Part shown: one piece after another, positions 46,562 to 56,400 of the stretch
Layout: the number at the start of each line of letters is the position of its first letter
Position numbering within the stretch: the stretch's first letter is position 1
Assembly: GCF_036452155.1 (NCBI RefSeq)
Contig: NZ_JAWJZY010000003.1
DNA length: 64,000 nucleotides
Direction: 5' to 3' (one strand)
DNA from: Sorlinia euscelidii
GTDB lineage: Bacteria; Pseudomonadota; Alphaproteobacteria; Acetobacterales; Acetobacteraceae
The notes under the pieces: generated by a model
Databases searched by the model: none
Seen by the model: the letters and a program-made list of their open reading frames with translations, nothing else
What the model was told of the DNA's origin: nothing
Translations under genes and position numbers: made by a program

Positions 46562-47887
46562 ATGCCAAATTTATCGCCGTCCCTCTCGGAGATACTCCAA
46601 TCACGCCCGTGGCTCCGTTATGATTCCGACGCGGCACTTCTCTTTGATGGCGTCCGCCTGCATGACGTTGCCGCGCAATATGACACGCCCTGCTGGGTCT
46701 TCAGCGCCTCCATGCTTCGGGCGCGGGCGCGGGCGCTCAAGGCGGCTTTCAGCGATCGGGGCCAGCCTATCTCCATCCATTACGCCGTCAAGGCGAATGA
46801 CCACCGTGCGACTCTCACCATCCTTCGACGTGAGGGGTTCGGTGCCGATGTCGTCAGTGGGGGCGAATTACGCAAAGCCATTGCGGCAGGTATGGCCCCT
46901 TCTGACATTGTGTTTTCCGGCGTGGGTAAGACGGATGCGGAACTCACCCTCGCCATCCAAACAGAAATCGGCGTCATCAATGTGGAGAGCCGTGAGGAGC
47001 TTCATCGCCTTATCACATTGGCGACGCATCTCGGCAAACGCCCGAAAGTGGCTTTGCGCGTCAACCCGCATATTGATGCCGGGACGCATGATAAAATCAG
47101 CACCGGGCGTGAGGGCGATAAATTCGGGGTCGATTGGCGCGAAGCCCCTGCTTTGAGCCGGATGGCCGCCAAGGACCCGCACCTCGATTTCATCGGTCTT
47201 GCCGCGCATATCGGCAGCCAGATCACATCTATCGCCCCTTTTGAAGCGGCTTGTCAGAGATTGGCCGGGATGGTCACGGATCTCCGGGCGGATGGGGTGC
47301 CGGTCAGCCATGTCGATTGCGGCGGTGGGCTGGGCATACGTTACCATCAGGAAAGCCCACCTGACATCGCTGATTACGCGCAGGCGATCGTGCGGCATCT
47401 TGGACCGTTGAATGTGGCGATTTCGATCGAACCCGGGCGGTGGCTCAGCGGCCCGACAGGCATTCTCCTCACCCGCGTGATCGACGTGAAAGCCCAACCC
47501 GCCCCGAGGAGCGACTTCGTGTTTATCGACGCCGCAATGAACGACCTCGCCCGCCCGGCTTTATACGCAGCATGGCACGATGTCCTCCCCCTTCATGCGC
47601 GCGCCACGCAAAGGCCGGAAAAAGCCCAGACCCTCGCGGGGCCCGTTTGTGAGACAGGCGACATTCTCGCGACGGATCGCATCCTGCCACCCCTGTCGCG
47701 CGGCGATATGCTGGCGATATTGGACACAGGCGCCTACGGGGCGGTCATGAGTTCCACCTATAATGCCCGCCCTCTCGCCGCGCAGATCATGATCGAGGAC
47801 GGGAAAATCGCTGAAATACGCCCACGCCAGACCCTCGAAGCCCTATGGGAAGCGGAGCGTCTGCCTGACTGGCTCAAGGCTGAATGA
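46562..47887 (+). CDS. lysA: Diaminopimelate decarboxylase
   Basis: Last step of lysine synthesis, PLP-dependent. The PLP lysine is in HYAVKAN, with HIGSQI, GGGLGIRY, EPGRWL and the active-site cysteine in GPVCETGD. 441 residues from ATG 46562 (MPNLSPS). A longer open frame upstream is an artefact antisense to the protease. It overlaps the DUF4175 gene by 4 bases. lysA is usually next to argH-lptM but is separated from them here by about 10.5 kb. Confidence 0.95.
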   Translation: MPNLSPSLSEILQSRPWLRYDSDAALLFDGVRLHDVAAQYDTPCWVFSASMLRARARALKAAFSDRGQPISIHYAVKANDHRATLTILRREGFGADVVSGGELRKAIAAGMAPSDIVFSGVGKTDAELTLAIQTEIGVINVESREELHRLITLATHLGKRPKVALRVNPHIDAGTHDKISTGREGDKFGVDWREAPALSRMAAKDPHLDFIGLAAHIGSQITSIAPFEAACQRLAGMVTDLRADGVPVSHVDCGGGLGIRYHQESPPDIADYAQAIVRHLGPLNVAISIEPGRWLSGPTGILLTRVIDVKAQPAPRSDFVFIDAAMNDLARPALYAAWHDVLPLHARATQRPEKAQTLAGPVCETGDILATDRILPPLSRGDMLAILDTGAYGAVMSSTYNARPLAAQIMIEDGKIAEIRPRQTLEALWEAERLPDWLKAE

Positions 47888-50559
47888 CAGGTCAGCGCCC
47901 TGCTCGTCCCGCGCAGCAGCGTGCACCTCACACGCTCACACGCATCATGCGCGCGCGGCGCCTGCAGCGAGGGGTCATTCTTGGCGAGCGCATTGCCGAG
48001 AAGCTGGTTTGGCCGGCCATCATCTTCCTTTTCTACGGGGCCATCAGCTTCTTCCGCGTGCCGCAATCTCTCCCGGACCTGCTTCATTCCGCCGTGGCGC
48101 TCGCGATTGTGGCGCTTCTCGCCGGGCTGTTGCTACACGGTCTCAATCGCGTGCGGCGTCCGGCGGGGACATATGTCGACCGCCGTCTGGAGCAGGGCAG
48201 CGCTCTTGATGAGCGTCCTCTGGCCACGATGGAGGATCGTCCGGTTGACCCGACGACCAGAGCGATCTGGAAAATCCATGTCGCGCGCAGCCTGGCACGC
48301 ATCGCGATTCTGCGCCCCTCGATCCATCTCCCACAAATATCACGCACGGGGTTTTGCCTGCTTCTCATTGGCATTCTGGCTTTTGGAGTGGGGCTTTACC
48401 GAGCCGGGCCTCATGCTGTTTCGAGACTGGAAGCCGGATTTATTCCGGGGATGGACGATGCTGACACGCCCCTCCCTGAACTCCACGCCTGGATCACGCC
48501 GCCTGCTTACGCGCCAGGTCCACCCGTTTATTATGAAGGCGGCGCCGCCTCCGTGACCGTGCCGCCCGGCGCGTCTCTGGAAGTCCAGATTATCGGGGCG
48601 CGCAGCATTCCGTGGCTCGTCGGTGCTGTTGATTCCGAGATCTCAACCGAGCGCCTCGGCCCTCAATCCTGGCGTCTGAAGGAGAAGCTTCTGCGTGATG
48701 GCGACGTGACGCTGCGCACGCGCGGGCGCGCCATTGCAGTATGGCGCGTGCATCTCCTGCCGGACCCGCCGCCCGCCATTATTTGGGAAGGAAAACCCAG
48801 GATTGAGGCCGACATTACCACTTTCACAGTGCGATATAAAACGTCTCAGCCTTTCGGCGTCGCATCGGTCGGGCTTTCCATCACGCCGGAAAGCGGGTCG
48901 GCAAACCGGGAACCCGTTATCTTCACGGACCCGGCCCCGGCGGGGAAACACGCATTTACGGGAACTATCCGGGAGGATACGGGTCGCCTCGCTTATGCTG
49001 GTGAGCCTGTAACCTTGCGCCTGAAAGCGACGAGTGTGAGCGGAAATGTTGCGGAAAGTGAAGCGCGCCACATCATCCTGCCCGCCTACAAATTTCACGA
49101 CCCCATCAGTCGCGCCCTGATCGCCCTGCGCTATCGGGTTTTGCGTGGTGAGGAGGCGCTCCCGACGGCACGGGAGGAGCTGGCTTCCCTCATCACGTTG
49201 ACACATCAGCGTGAGAAAGGGGTGACGCTTCTGGCTTTGCGTCTCCTGCGCGGTGACGGGGTGGATGTCGGCCTTTTTGGTGACGGGCTGTGGTCGATGG
49301 CGATGTATCTCGATGACCTCTCACGGCAGGGCCGCGCTATCGCCGAAGCAAATCTGGCGCTGCGCGGCGCGCAGAATGGCCTGATCCGCGCGCTGGAAGA
49401 CGATGCGTCCCCCTCTTCCCGGAATGCGGGCATTGCACGGCAGAACCGGATTGACGCCGTCAAAAAAGCAATTGCTCGCCGGATGCAGATCCTGATGTAT
49501 CATGCGATGGAACAAAGTGGCATGGTTCCCGATATGGGAAATGTCGTTCCGGGCCGGAATGACGCTGTTACACGGTTGCTTGAACGACTGCAGGATCACG
49601 CTTCTGCGGGAGACCGGCGCGCGGCCCTCCGAAATCTCCGAGACCTTGAGGACATGACCCGCCGCGTCCGCGATGCGACGCCGGAAGAGCTGGCCGCCGC
49701 AGCGAAGCAGGAGGCGACCCAGCAGAAAGCCCGGCTGCATATCCGCGTTGTGCAGGATCTTATCCAGCGTGAAACCGTCATGTTGGATGCGACGCAAGCC
49801 CGCGGCGAGGCGTTTCGCCGTCTTAGGGAGATGCAGCAAGAGCCGGGATTGCGCTTCGATAACTCGGTCGATCTTCGCAATTTTGCTCTCGGTGCCGCGG
49901 ATGTCTCGATCGCCCCTCCCACTCATGATGTTTTATCATTTTCGGACGAAGAAGAGGCCGAAAGGCAGGAGCAGCGCCGCACCCAATTTGTCACGCAGGG
50001 TGCGTTGCGTGACGTCCTCCGTGCTTTCATCGCCGAAATATCCGACGACGGGCAGCAAATTCCCGAAACGTTAAAAAAAGCTGAGAACCATATGGGCAAT
50101 GTTCGCCGCAATCTTGCGCAACGGGATGATATCGGCGCGTCACAATCCCTGAGAGACGTCCTCGCCGATCTCACCCAGCTTGGGCATGACCTACGTGCGG
50201 CGCAAAAAGACAGGCACCATGGCGAAGGGCCAATTATCCTTCTGCCCACCATGCAGTCTGGTGGCGACGAGTCGGGATCGCAGAAAAATGGCGATGGACG
50301 TGGTGAGCAATCGGAAGAGGAGTCCGATGGGGGCTCAGCCAATCATCGCGCTTCGGAAAAGCGGGACCCTCTGGGCCGCAAAGTCAATGATGGGGAAGGC
50401 GCAACCGAGTCCGAGCAGGGACATACGCTGCAACAACGTGACACGCATCGTCTGGAGGTGGAGAGAGAACTCCGACGCCGCGCCGCTGACCGTGCGCGTC
50501 CGACGCGAGAGCGCCATTATCTGGAAGATCTCCTGAAAGCATGGCGAGGCGGCGGCTGA
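47884..50559 (+). CDS. DUF4175 (TIGR02302-like) membrane protein
   Basis: 891 residues. Three hydrophobic stretches near the N-terminus (about 40-60, 65-85 and 155-175), then a long periplasmic or cytoplasmic region with beta-rich and coiled-coil parts. The C-terminal end is strongly charged and Q/E-rich (for example EEEAERQEQRRT). This layout and the position right after lysA match the alphaproteobacterial DUF4175 family, whose function is unknown. Translation is coupled to lysA by a 4-base overlap. Confidence 0.8.
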   Translation: MTGQRPARPAQQRAPHTLTRIMRARRLQRGVILGERIAEKLVWPAIIFLFYGAISFFRVPQSLPDLLHSAVALAIVALLAGLLLHGLNRVRRPAGTYVDRRLEQGSALDERPLATMEDRPVDPTTRAIWKIHVARSLARIAILRPSIHLPQISRTGFCLLLIGILAFGVGLYRAGPHAVSRLEAGFIPGMDDADTPLPELHAWITPPAYAPGPPVYYEGGAASVTVPPGASLEVQIIGARSIPWLVGAVDSEISTERLGPQSWRLKEKLLRDGDVTLRTRGRAIAVWRVHLLPDPPPAIIWEGKPRIEADITTFTVRYKTSQPFGVASVGLSITPESGSANREPVIFTDPAPAGKHAFTGTIREDTGRLAYAGEPVTLRLKATSVSGNVAESEARHIILPAYKFHDPISRALIALRYRVLRGEEALPTAREELASLITLTHQREKGVTLLALRLLRGDGVDVGLFGDGLWSMAMYLDDLSRQGRAIAEANLALRGAQNGLIRALEDDASPSSRNAGIARQNRIDAVKKAIARRMQILMYHAMEQSGMVPDMGNVVPGRNDAVTRLLERLQDHASAGDRRAALRNLRDLEDMTRRVRDATPEELAAAAKQEATQQKARLHIRVVQDLIQRETVMLDATQARGEAFRRLREMQQEPGLRFDNSVDLRNFALGAADVSIAPPTHDVLSFSDEEEAERQEQRRTQFVTQGALRDVLRAFIAEISDDGQQIPETLKKAENHMGNVRRNLAQRDDIGASQSLRDVLADLTQLGHDLRAAQKDRHHGEGPIILLPTMQSGGDESGSQKNGDGRGEQSEEESDGGSANHRASEKRDPLGRKVNDGEGATESEQGHTLQQRDTHRLEVERELRRRAADRARPTRERHYLEDLLKAWRGGG

Positions 50560-51046
50560 CAAGCCGCTGAGCGCAGGGCCATTTTCCATCCATCGACCGT
50601 TTTACAGGGAAGCGCATGCGATTTTCGGAGAGGGGGACAGGGTGGATCGCGCCATGTCTCGGATTATCGAGTCGTCTAAGGCACCTTCGCAGCGCACGAT
50701 ATCGTTACTTAACCGTTCTGATCGGCTCATCTCTCACGACCATCAACGCGGCAGACGCAGCCATTGTCAGAAAAGCCGCGTCGATCCTCCTGATTTTCCT
50801 CTATTCCCGGTAGCGGCGCGATTTAACGCGGCATGTGCTACCCGAACGATGAAGGCGACCTGAAAACGCGAAAACCTTCACTGACACAAATCACGATGTC
50901 GCGCACAAGCGCTTTTCAACCTTTTAATTGCGTTTTTCATATTCCTCTATTGACGGAAGTTGTTTTCAGGTTCGACATGACAAAAAAACGACCTATCGTC
51001 TTACGACTCACAAAACCAATATCGTCATGTCAGGAAATAATGTCCC
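50560..51046. other. Intergenic stretch with no supported gene
   Basis: 487 bases between the DUF4175 gene and the aminotransferase. A 65-codon frame at 50616-50813 has no family similarity, and adding one G in the run near 50635 would merge two frames without giving a convincing protein. The copy of the 20-base motif encoding ATRTMK is at 50834-50853. The aminotransferase promoter is expected in the last 150 bases. Confidence 0.5.
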
Positions 51047-52369
51047 ATGCAAAATACCGCCATTCACGGAGCCAACCGGGATGCATTATGGCTTCCTTTC
51101 ACGGCACATCGACAATTTCGCCAGGCGCCGCGTGTGCTCATTTCCGCGAAGGGCATGTATTACAAGGATGCGCAAGGTCAGGATGTCCTGGATGGCTGTG
51201 CCGGCCTCTGGTGCGTCAATGCAGGGCATACACGCACCCCGATTGTTGAGGCGATCCAGCGTGAGGCGGCCAAACTTGATTTCGCCCCGACTTTCCAGAT
51301 GGCGCACCCCCTCGCTTTCGAAGCGGCGGGGCGCATATCCGCCTTGACCCCGCCGGGGCTTGATCACATATTTTTCTGCAATTCCGGCTCGGAAGCTGCT
51401 GATACGGCACTTAAAATCGCCATCGCCTATCATCGTGCCAATGGCCGTGCGGAACGGTCCAAAATCGTCGGGCGGGAGCGCGGCTATCACGGTGTCGGGC
51501 TGGGCGGGCTCTCCGTCGGGGGTATCTCCTCCAATCGCAAGCAGTTCGGCCCGCTTCTGGCGGATGCAGCACATCTCCCCCACACTTATGACCCATCGCG
51601 AAACGCCTTCAGCCGCGGCCTGCCGAAATTTGGTGCTGAATATGCCGACGCGTTGGAGAAGTTATTCATTACGCATGACCCGTCGACGATCGCCGCCGTC
51701 ATGGTGGAGCCGATGTCAGGTTCTGCCGGTGTGCTTTTGCCGCCCGTCGGTTATCTGAAGCGTTTGCGTGAGATCTGCGACAAGCATGGCATCTTGCTGA
51801 TTTTTGATGAAGTGATTACGGGTTTCGGACGATTGGGCGCCAGTTTCGCGGCGGAAAAATATCAGGTGCGACCCGATATCATGACGATGGCGAAGGGCCT
51901 CACCAATGGTGCGATCCCGATGGGCGCGGTGGCCGTTAAAGATACGATTTTCACGGGCTTCATGCAGGGACCGGAGGCCGGCATTGAGCTTCCCCACGGA
52001 TATACTTATTCCGCGCACCCTGTGGCCTGCGCAGCCGCCATCGCGACGTTGAATGTCTATCGTGATGAACGTTTGTTTGAGCGTGCCGCCGCCCTCGCAC
52101 CTTATTTTGAGGATGCGGCGCATAGTCTCAAAGACGCGCCGCATGTCATCGATATCCGCAATGAGGGGCTCGTCGCCGGGATCGAAATCGCACCGGGTGA
52201 CGGGGAGGTGTCACGCATTTACAAGGTGTTCGATACAGCGTTCCGGCAAGGGGTTCTGTTGCGGTGTAGCGGCAATACGCTCAGCATCGCGCCACCCCTG
52301 ATTATCGAGAAAAACGAGATTGACCGGATTTTCGAGACGATCCGCCGGATCCTGATTACGACTTCGTGA
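51047..52369 (+). CDS. Class III aminotransferase, omega-amino acid:pyruvate type
   Basis: 440 residues, PLP-dependent. Motifs: GCAGLWCVNAGHT near the N-terminus, FFCNSGSEAADTALK, RERGYHGVGLGGLSVGG, LIFDEVITGFGRLG and the PLP lysine in MTMAKGLTNGAIPMGAV. The nearest remembered relatives are beta-alanine or omega-amino acid:pyruvate transaminases. The donor amine cannot be fixed from the sequence, and no catabolic genes are nearby. Monocistronic, followed by a strong hairpin. Confidence 0.87.
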   Translation: MQNTAIHGANRDALWLPFTAHRQFRQAPRVLISAKGMYYKDAQGQDVLDGCAGLWCVNAGHTRTPIVEAIQREAAKLDFAPTFQMAHPLAFEAAGRISALTPPGLDHIFFCNSGSEAADTALKIAIAYHRANGRAERSKIVGRERGYHGVGLGGLSVGGISSNRKQFGPLLADAAHLPHTYDPSRNAFSRGLPKFGAEYADALEKLFITHDPSTIAAVMVEPMSGSAGVLLPPVGYLKRLREICDKHGILLIFDEVITGFGRLGASFAAEKYQVRPDIMTMAKGLTNGAIPMGAVAVKDTIFTGFMQGPEAGIELPHGYTYSAHPVACAAAIATLNVYRDERLFERAAALAPYFEDAAHSLKDAPHVIDIRNEGLVAGIEIAPGDGEVSRIYKVFDTAFRQGVLLRCSGNTLSIAPPLIIEKNEIDRIFETIRRILITTS

Positions 52370-52390
52370 AACGATGAAGCGTTACGTTGA

Positions 52391-52414
52391 GCTGACCCGG
52401 CCAGGCGGGTCAGC
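52391..52414. terminator. Inverted repeat between aminotransferase and ppx
   Basis: GCTGACCCG, loop GCCAGG, CGGGTCAGC: a perfect GC-rich 9-base stem starting 22 bases after the aminotransferase stop and ahead of the convergent ppx stop. A bidirectional terminator is likely, although no T run follows. Confidence 0.55.
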
Positions 52415-52450
52415 GTCGGTCACGCAGGACCGCGGGATGCACCGTTTATT

Positions 52451-53974
52451 TCACGCATCCGTCACGATCCGCGTCTCTTCGCCAAAAGCCGCGCCCAGAT
52501 GGCTCAAGCGATTCTTGACGTTGGAGCCAAGAGCGAAGGAGGCCATCTTGTCAAGTTCCAGAACGATCTCCCCGCCCCCTCTTGCAATGCGCGCGCCTTT
52601 AAGGAGGCTCTCTGTGCCGCCGCAAATTGTGTAAGCGAGGCGAAGCGCCTTGCCCAGCCGTGTCGCGCGTTCAAACGCTTCATCGGGAAGGATATCGCGC
52701 GCCGCAGACAGCAACCGTCCCTCAACGTCAGCCTCGTAACGGATCGCAAGCGCCGTTGCGATGAAGCCGCGTGCCTGGTGGTCAAACCCGCCTCCGTTTA
52801 CATGTAAAATACGGAGGAAGGTCTGCTCCGCGCGATATTCGGGATGGTCGTAAGCGCCGATATCGGAGAGGCGGCAGGCCATTTTGCGGAGATTTTTCTG
52901 AGTCGGGTCATCTTTCTCAAAAAGGGGCTGCGTCCAGTTAATCAAGGCGTCTGGCAACTGGCAACCGCGCCCCAGACGGGAGGCAAGCGCTTTCACCATG
53001 GCGTCGCATGGGTCAATATCCGCCACATCCGCCCCGACGCGCGCCATATACCAGCCCTCTCGCAACCCATCGACCGAAAAAACAATCTTATCCGGGTCCA
53101 GCCGCTTCATGAGTGTCAGAAGGACAATGGCGGCGTAGGGCACATCGTCGAAGCGTTTTTTTGAGAGATTGGGCGTTTTCTCCAGCGCTTTTCTGGGCGT
53201 CGATAAGATCCAGTCGCAAAGCGCCTCCGCTTCGGCAGGACGGAGCGTGTAAAGATGGACCATATTGAGAGGATATTGCGTGCGTGCAATCTGAAGGCGT
53301 GCCAAGGCGCGGAAGGCCCCACCGACGAGATAAAGTGTTTTATCGCGATGGGCCTTCAGCCAGGTTTGCCCCCCAATATCCTTCGCGGCAAGCTCAGCGG
53401 CTTTTTTACGCTCCCCCTCCGCCCTGTCTGACAAACGGATCACGCCGAGCGGCATCGTGCTCGCTTTTTTCATTTTCCGCTGTGCGACGTGAATCAATTC
53501 GAGAGATCCGCCGCCAATATCCGCCACAATGCCATCCGCATCGGGCTGGCCGCAAAGCACGCCGGTGGCGGAGTATCGGGCTTCCTCCTCGCCGGACAGA
53601 ATGCGGATCGCCACGTTCGGCATGTGTTTTTTCAGGATCTCGATAAATTCCGCCCCGTTATCGGCATCCCGCACGGCCGCCGTCGCGAGAATCTCGAAAG
53701 GTTCCGCCTTCATTGACCGGGCAATGACGTTGAACCGCTTCAAGACAGTGTGCGCGCGCTTCAAACCCTCCTCATTCAGGCGTCCCGTTTCATGCAGGCC
53801 ACGTCCGAGTTTCAATGTCGCCTTCTCATTGAAGATCGCGATGGGGTTGCGTGTCACCCCCTCGAAAATAACGAGACGCACGGAATTTGACCCCAGGTCA
53901 ATCACGGCGGCGCGACGTTGGTGAGGGGGTGCGCTGGCCTTCACCGCCTTCTGCGCGACCCGGAGTTTCTTCAT
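52451..53974 (-). CDS. ppx: Exopolyphosphatase / Ppx-GppA phosphatase
   Basis: 507 residues of the actin-like ATPase fold: AVIDLGSNSVRLVIF near residue 23, GEEEARYSATGVL in the middle and GIVADIGGGSLELI after it. It hydrolyses polyphosphate or pppGpp. The start overlaps the ppk stop by 4 bases, so synthesis and degradation of polyphosphate are encoded together. ppx versus gppA is chosen from the pairing with ppk. Confidence 0.88.
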   Translation of the reverse strand: MKKLRVAQKAVKASAPPHQRRAAVIDLGSNSVRLVIFEGVTRNPIAIFNEKATLKLGRGLHETGRLNEEGLKRAHTVLKRFNVIARSMKAEPFEILATAAVRDADNGAEFIEILKKHMPNVAIRILSGEEEARYSATGVLCGQPDADGIVADIGGGSLELIHVAQRKMKKASTMPLGVIRLSDRAEGERKKAAELAAKDIGGQTWLKAHRDKTLYLVGGAFRALARLQIARTQYPLNMVHLYTLRPAEAEALCDWILSTPRKALEKTPNLSKKRFDDVPYAAIVLLTLMKRLDPDKIVFSVDGLREGWYMARVGADVADIDPCDAMVKALASRLGRGCQLPDALINWTQPLFEKDDPTQKNLRKMACRLSDIGAYDHPEYRAEQTFLRILHVNGGGFDHQARGFIATALAIRYEADVEGRLLSAARDILPDEAFERATRLGKALRLAYTICGGTESLLKGARIARGGGEIVLELDKMASFALGSNVKNRLSHLGAAFGEETRIVTDA

Positions 53975-56250
53975 AAAGGGGCGCCTGGCTTTTTGCGTCG
54001 GCGCGGCGCTTCCTTGTCCGTCCCCTCATGCCGCATGGAACCTCGACCGGAAAGAGAGGGATTATGCATAAAATAATGATGCGCGGAGAACGGCTTTTTC
54101 CCCGGTGGAACGCGGCGCCAGCTACCGCCTGGCTGTAATGTCCAGCTCTGCAACGTGTCTTTCATCCCCAAAGCGGCGACCTGTCCCAGCACCTGCGCAT
54201 GGACGGTCGGGTCATAGATCGGCACCATCGCCTCCACCCGGCGGTCCATATTACGTGGCATCCAGTCAGCGGAGGAAATATAGACCTTGTTTTTCTGGCA
54301 AGGCATACGGTGTCCGTTTCCGAAAGCAAAAATGCGGGAATGTTCGAGAAAGCGCCCGACCATGGAGCGGATCTCGATATGGTCCGACAATCCGGGGACA
54401 CCCGGCCGAAGGCAGCACATGCCGCGGATCACCCCGATGATTTTGACCCCCGCATGGGAGGCTGCGTAGAGCGCATCAATCAGTTCCGGGTCAACGAGGC
54501 TGTTCATTTTCAGCCAGATGCGGGCGGGGCGCCCGGCTTTCGCGTGGTCGATCTCATCTGCAATCAGCTTCAGCAGCGTCTTGCGCAGTGTCAGCGGCGC
54601 AAAAGCAATGTCATGCACATCTTTGGGCTTGGCGTAACCTGTCATGAAATTGAAAAGCTGCGCCGCATCACCCGCCAGGCGTGGATCACAGGTAAAAAAT
54701 GAGAGGTCCGTGTAAATGCGTGCCGTGATGGGATGATAATTCCCCGTGCCGAAATGCGCGTAAGAGCGCATCTGATTGCCCTCCCAGCGCACAACGAGAC
54801 TCATTTTGGCATGCGTCTTCAGGTTCGAGAACCCGAACACGACTTGCACGCCCGCCGCCTCCAACTCCCGTGAAAGGCGGATATTCGCCTCCTCATCAAA
54901 GCGCGCCCGCAACTCCACCATGGCCGTGACGGATTTCCCCGATTCGGCGGCGGCGATCAGCGCCCGGACGATGGGGCTGTCGCGAGAGGTGCGGTAAAGC
55001 GTCTGCTTGATCGCCACAACATTCGGGTCCGCAGCGGCCTGGTTGAGGAATTGCACGACGACATCGAAGCTCTCAAAAGGATGATGCACGACGATATCTT
55101 TGCCGAGGATGGCGGCAAAGCAGTCTCCGTCATAATCACGGATGCGCTGCGGGAAGCGCGGTTTGAAAGCGGGAAACTGCAATTCCGGCCGATCACTGAC
55201 GATCATCTGTTTGACATCGACGACCCCGATCATCGCCTGCTCCACCAGCACCTCATCGGGGGGCGAGCCAAGCTTTTCAGCGAATTCCTCACGCAGACAG
55301 GAAGGGAGGGAGGCATCGAAAGCCAAGTGCACCCCGACACCACGTCGACGCTGCTTTAAAGCGGTCTCATATGACAGGACGAGATCCTCCGCCTCATCCT
55401 CAAATTCCACATCGGAATCCCGAATGACACGGAGCACCCCGCTCGCCAGGACACGCATCCCGGGAAAGAGACGGTCAATATGGGTGCGGATGACGTCCTC
55501 CAGCAGCACGAACCGGATGTCCGCGGTGCAGGAGGCTTTGCCCGACATGTCCCCCGGCAGGCGCATAAAGCGGTTGACCTGCTGTGGCAGTAAAATCAAC
55601 GCATCCATCGGCTCATCCGGGCGCGCCTCATCCTTCAGGCGCAGCACAAGCGCCATGCCGAGATTGGGGATAAACGGCACAGGGTGAGACGGGTCCACCG
55701 CCAGCGGCGTCAGAATAGGGAAAATTTCTTTTTCAAAAACCGCGTCCAAATAAGCAATGTCAGCTTCGGACAGGTTTTCCGGTCGGTGAAGATGAATGCC
55801 ACTCTGCGCCAGCTCGTGTCGCAACTTCCGCCAGACATCCTGCTGGGTCTCAAAAAGTCGGGAGGATTTACGTCGCACCTCCGCGAGTTGCTGCGCAGGC
55901 GTTTTACCGTCGACGGAAGGCGTCGTGAGCCCCTCCCGCACCTGCCCGACCAGCCCGGCAACACGGACGGAGAAAAATTCGTCCAGATTACTGGCGCTGA
56001 TCGACAGAAAGCGCAAACGTTCCAGAAGTGGGTGACGACGATTCTCCGCTTCCTCGATCACGCGCTGATTGAAATCCAGCCATGACATTTCACGATTAAT
56101 GAAGCGGGACGGGTGCGAAGAAATATCATGTTGCCCGTCGGAAGAACCCTGCATACATAACCCGATAAAATCAGACGCGCAGCCCGCGTCACCCGGCTTT
56201 GCGCGTGACAAAGTGGTCGTTTGTTCCCCCTGGATTTTTGACGCTCCCAC
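53971..56250 (-). CDS. ppk: Polyphosphate kinase
   Basis: Reversible synthesis of polyphosphate from ATP. NREMSWLDFNQRV opens the N domain, and the later parts have the histidines of KTHAKMSLVVR and HFGTGNYHPITARIYTD and the SSADWMPRNMDRRVE block. The start is taken as GTG 56250 (VGASKIQ), because AAAGGAG lies 8 bases upstream; GTG 56277 is in frame with no such site. About 759 residues. Downstream of the Hda-like gene and upstream of ppx, an order usual in this group. Confidence 0.94.
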   Translation of the reverse strand: MGASKIQGEQTTTLSRAKPGDAGCASDFIGLCMQGSSDGQHDISSHPSRFINREMSWLDFNQRVIEEAENRRHPLLERLRFLSISASNLDEFFSVRVAGLVGQVREGLTTPSVDGKTPAQQLAEVRRKSSRLFETQQDVWRKLRHELAQSGIHLHRPENLSEADIAYLDAVFEKEIFPILTPLAVDPSHPVPFIPNLGMALVLRLKDEARPDEPMDALILLPQQVNRFMRLPGDMSGKASCTADIRFVLLEDVIRTHIDRLFPGMRVLASGVLRVIRDSDVEFEDEAEDLVLSYETALKQRRRGVGVHLAFDASLPSCLREEFAEKLGSPPDEVLVEQAMIGVVDVKQMIVSDRPELQFPAFKPRFPQRIRDYDGDCFAAILGKDIVVHHPFESFDVVVQFLNQAAADPNVVAIKQTLYRTSRDSPIVRALIAAAESGKSVTAMVELRARFDEEANIRLSRELEAAGVQVVFGFSNLKTHAKMSLVVRWEGNQMRSYAHFGTGNYHPITARIYTDLSFFTCDPRLAGDAAQLFNFMTGYAKPKDVHDIAFAPLTLRKTLLKLIADEIDHAKAGRPARIWLKMNSLVDPELIDALYAASHAGVKIIGVIRGMCCLRPGVPGLSDHIEIRSMVGRFLEHSRIFAFGNGHRMPCQKNKVYISSADWMPRNMDRRVEAMVPIYDPTVHAQVLGQVAALGMKDTLQSWTLQPGGSWRRVPPGKKPFSAHHYFMHNPSLSGRGSMRHEGTDKEAPRRRKKPGAPL

Positions 56251-56400
56251 CAGATTGGCTCCTTTACTCAGCGCCACTCTGCCTGTCGAGCCTGCATGAC
56301 GCCCTTTAAGTCTGACATGTTACACGACCCAAAGTTGCGTTAGAAGCCTCTCATCTTACTTAAGCCTTTCCCAAACCTTCGCCTTCCCCCTGGACGGCCG

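Noticed and set aside
50616..50813. 65-codon frame as a small gene
   Set aside because: No family similarity, no good ribosome binding site, and repair of the nearby G run yields no convincing protein.
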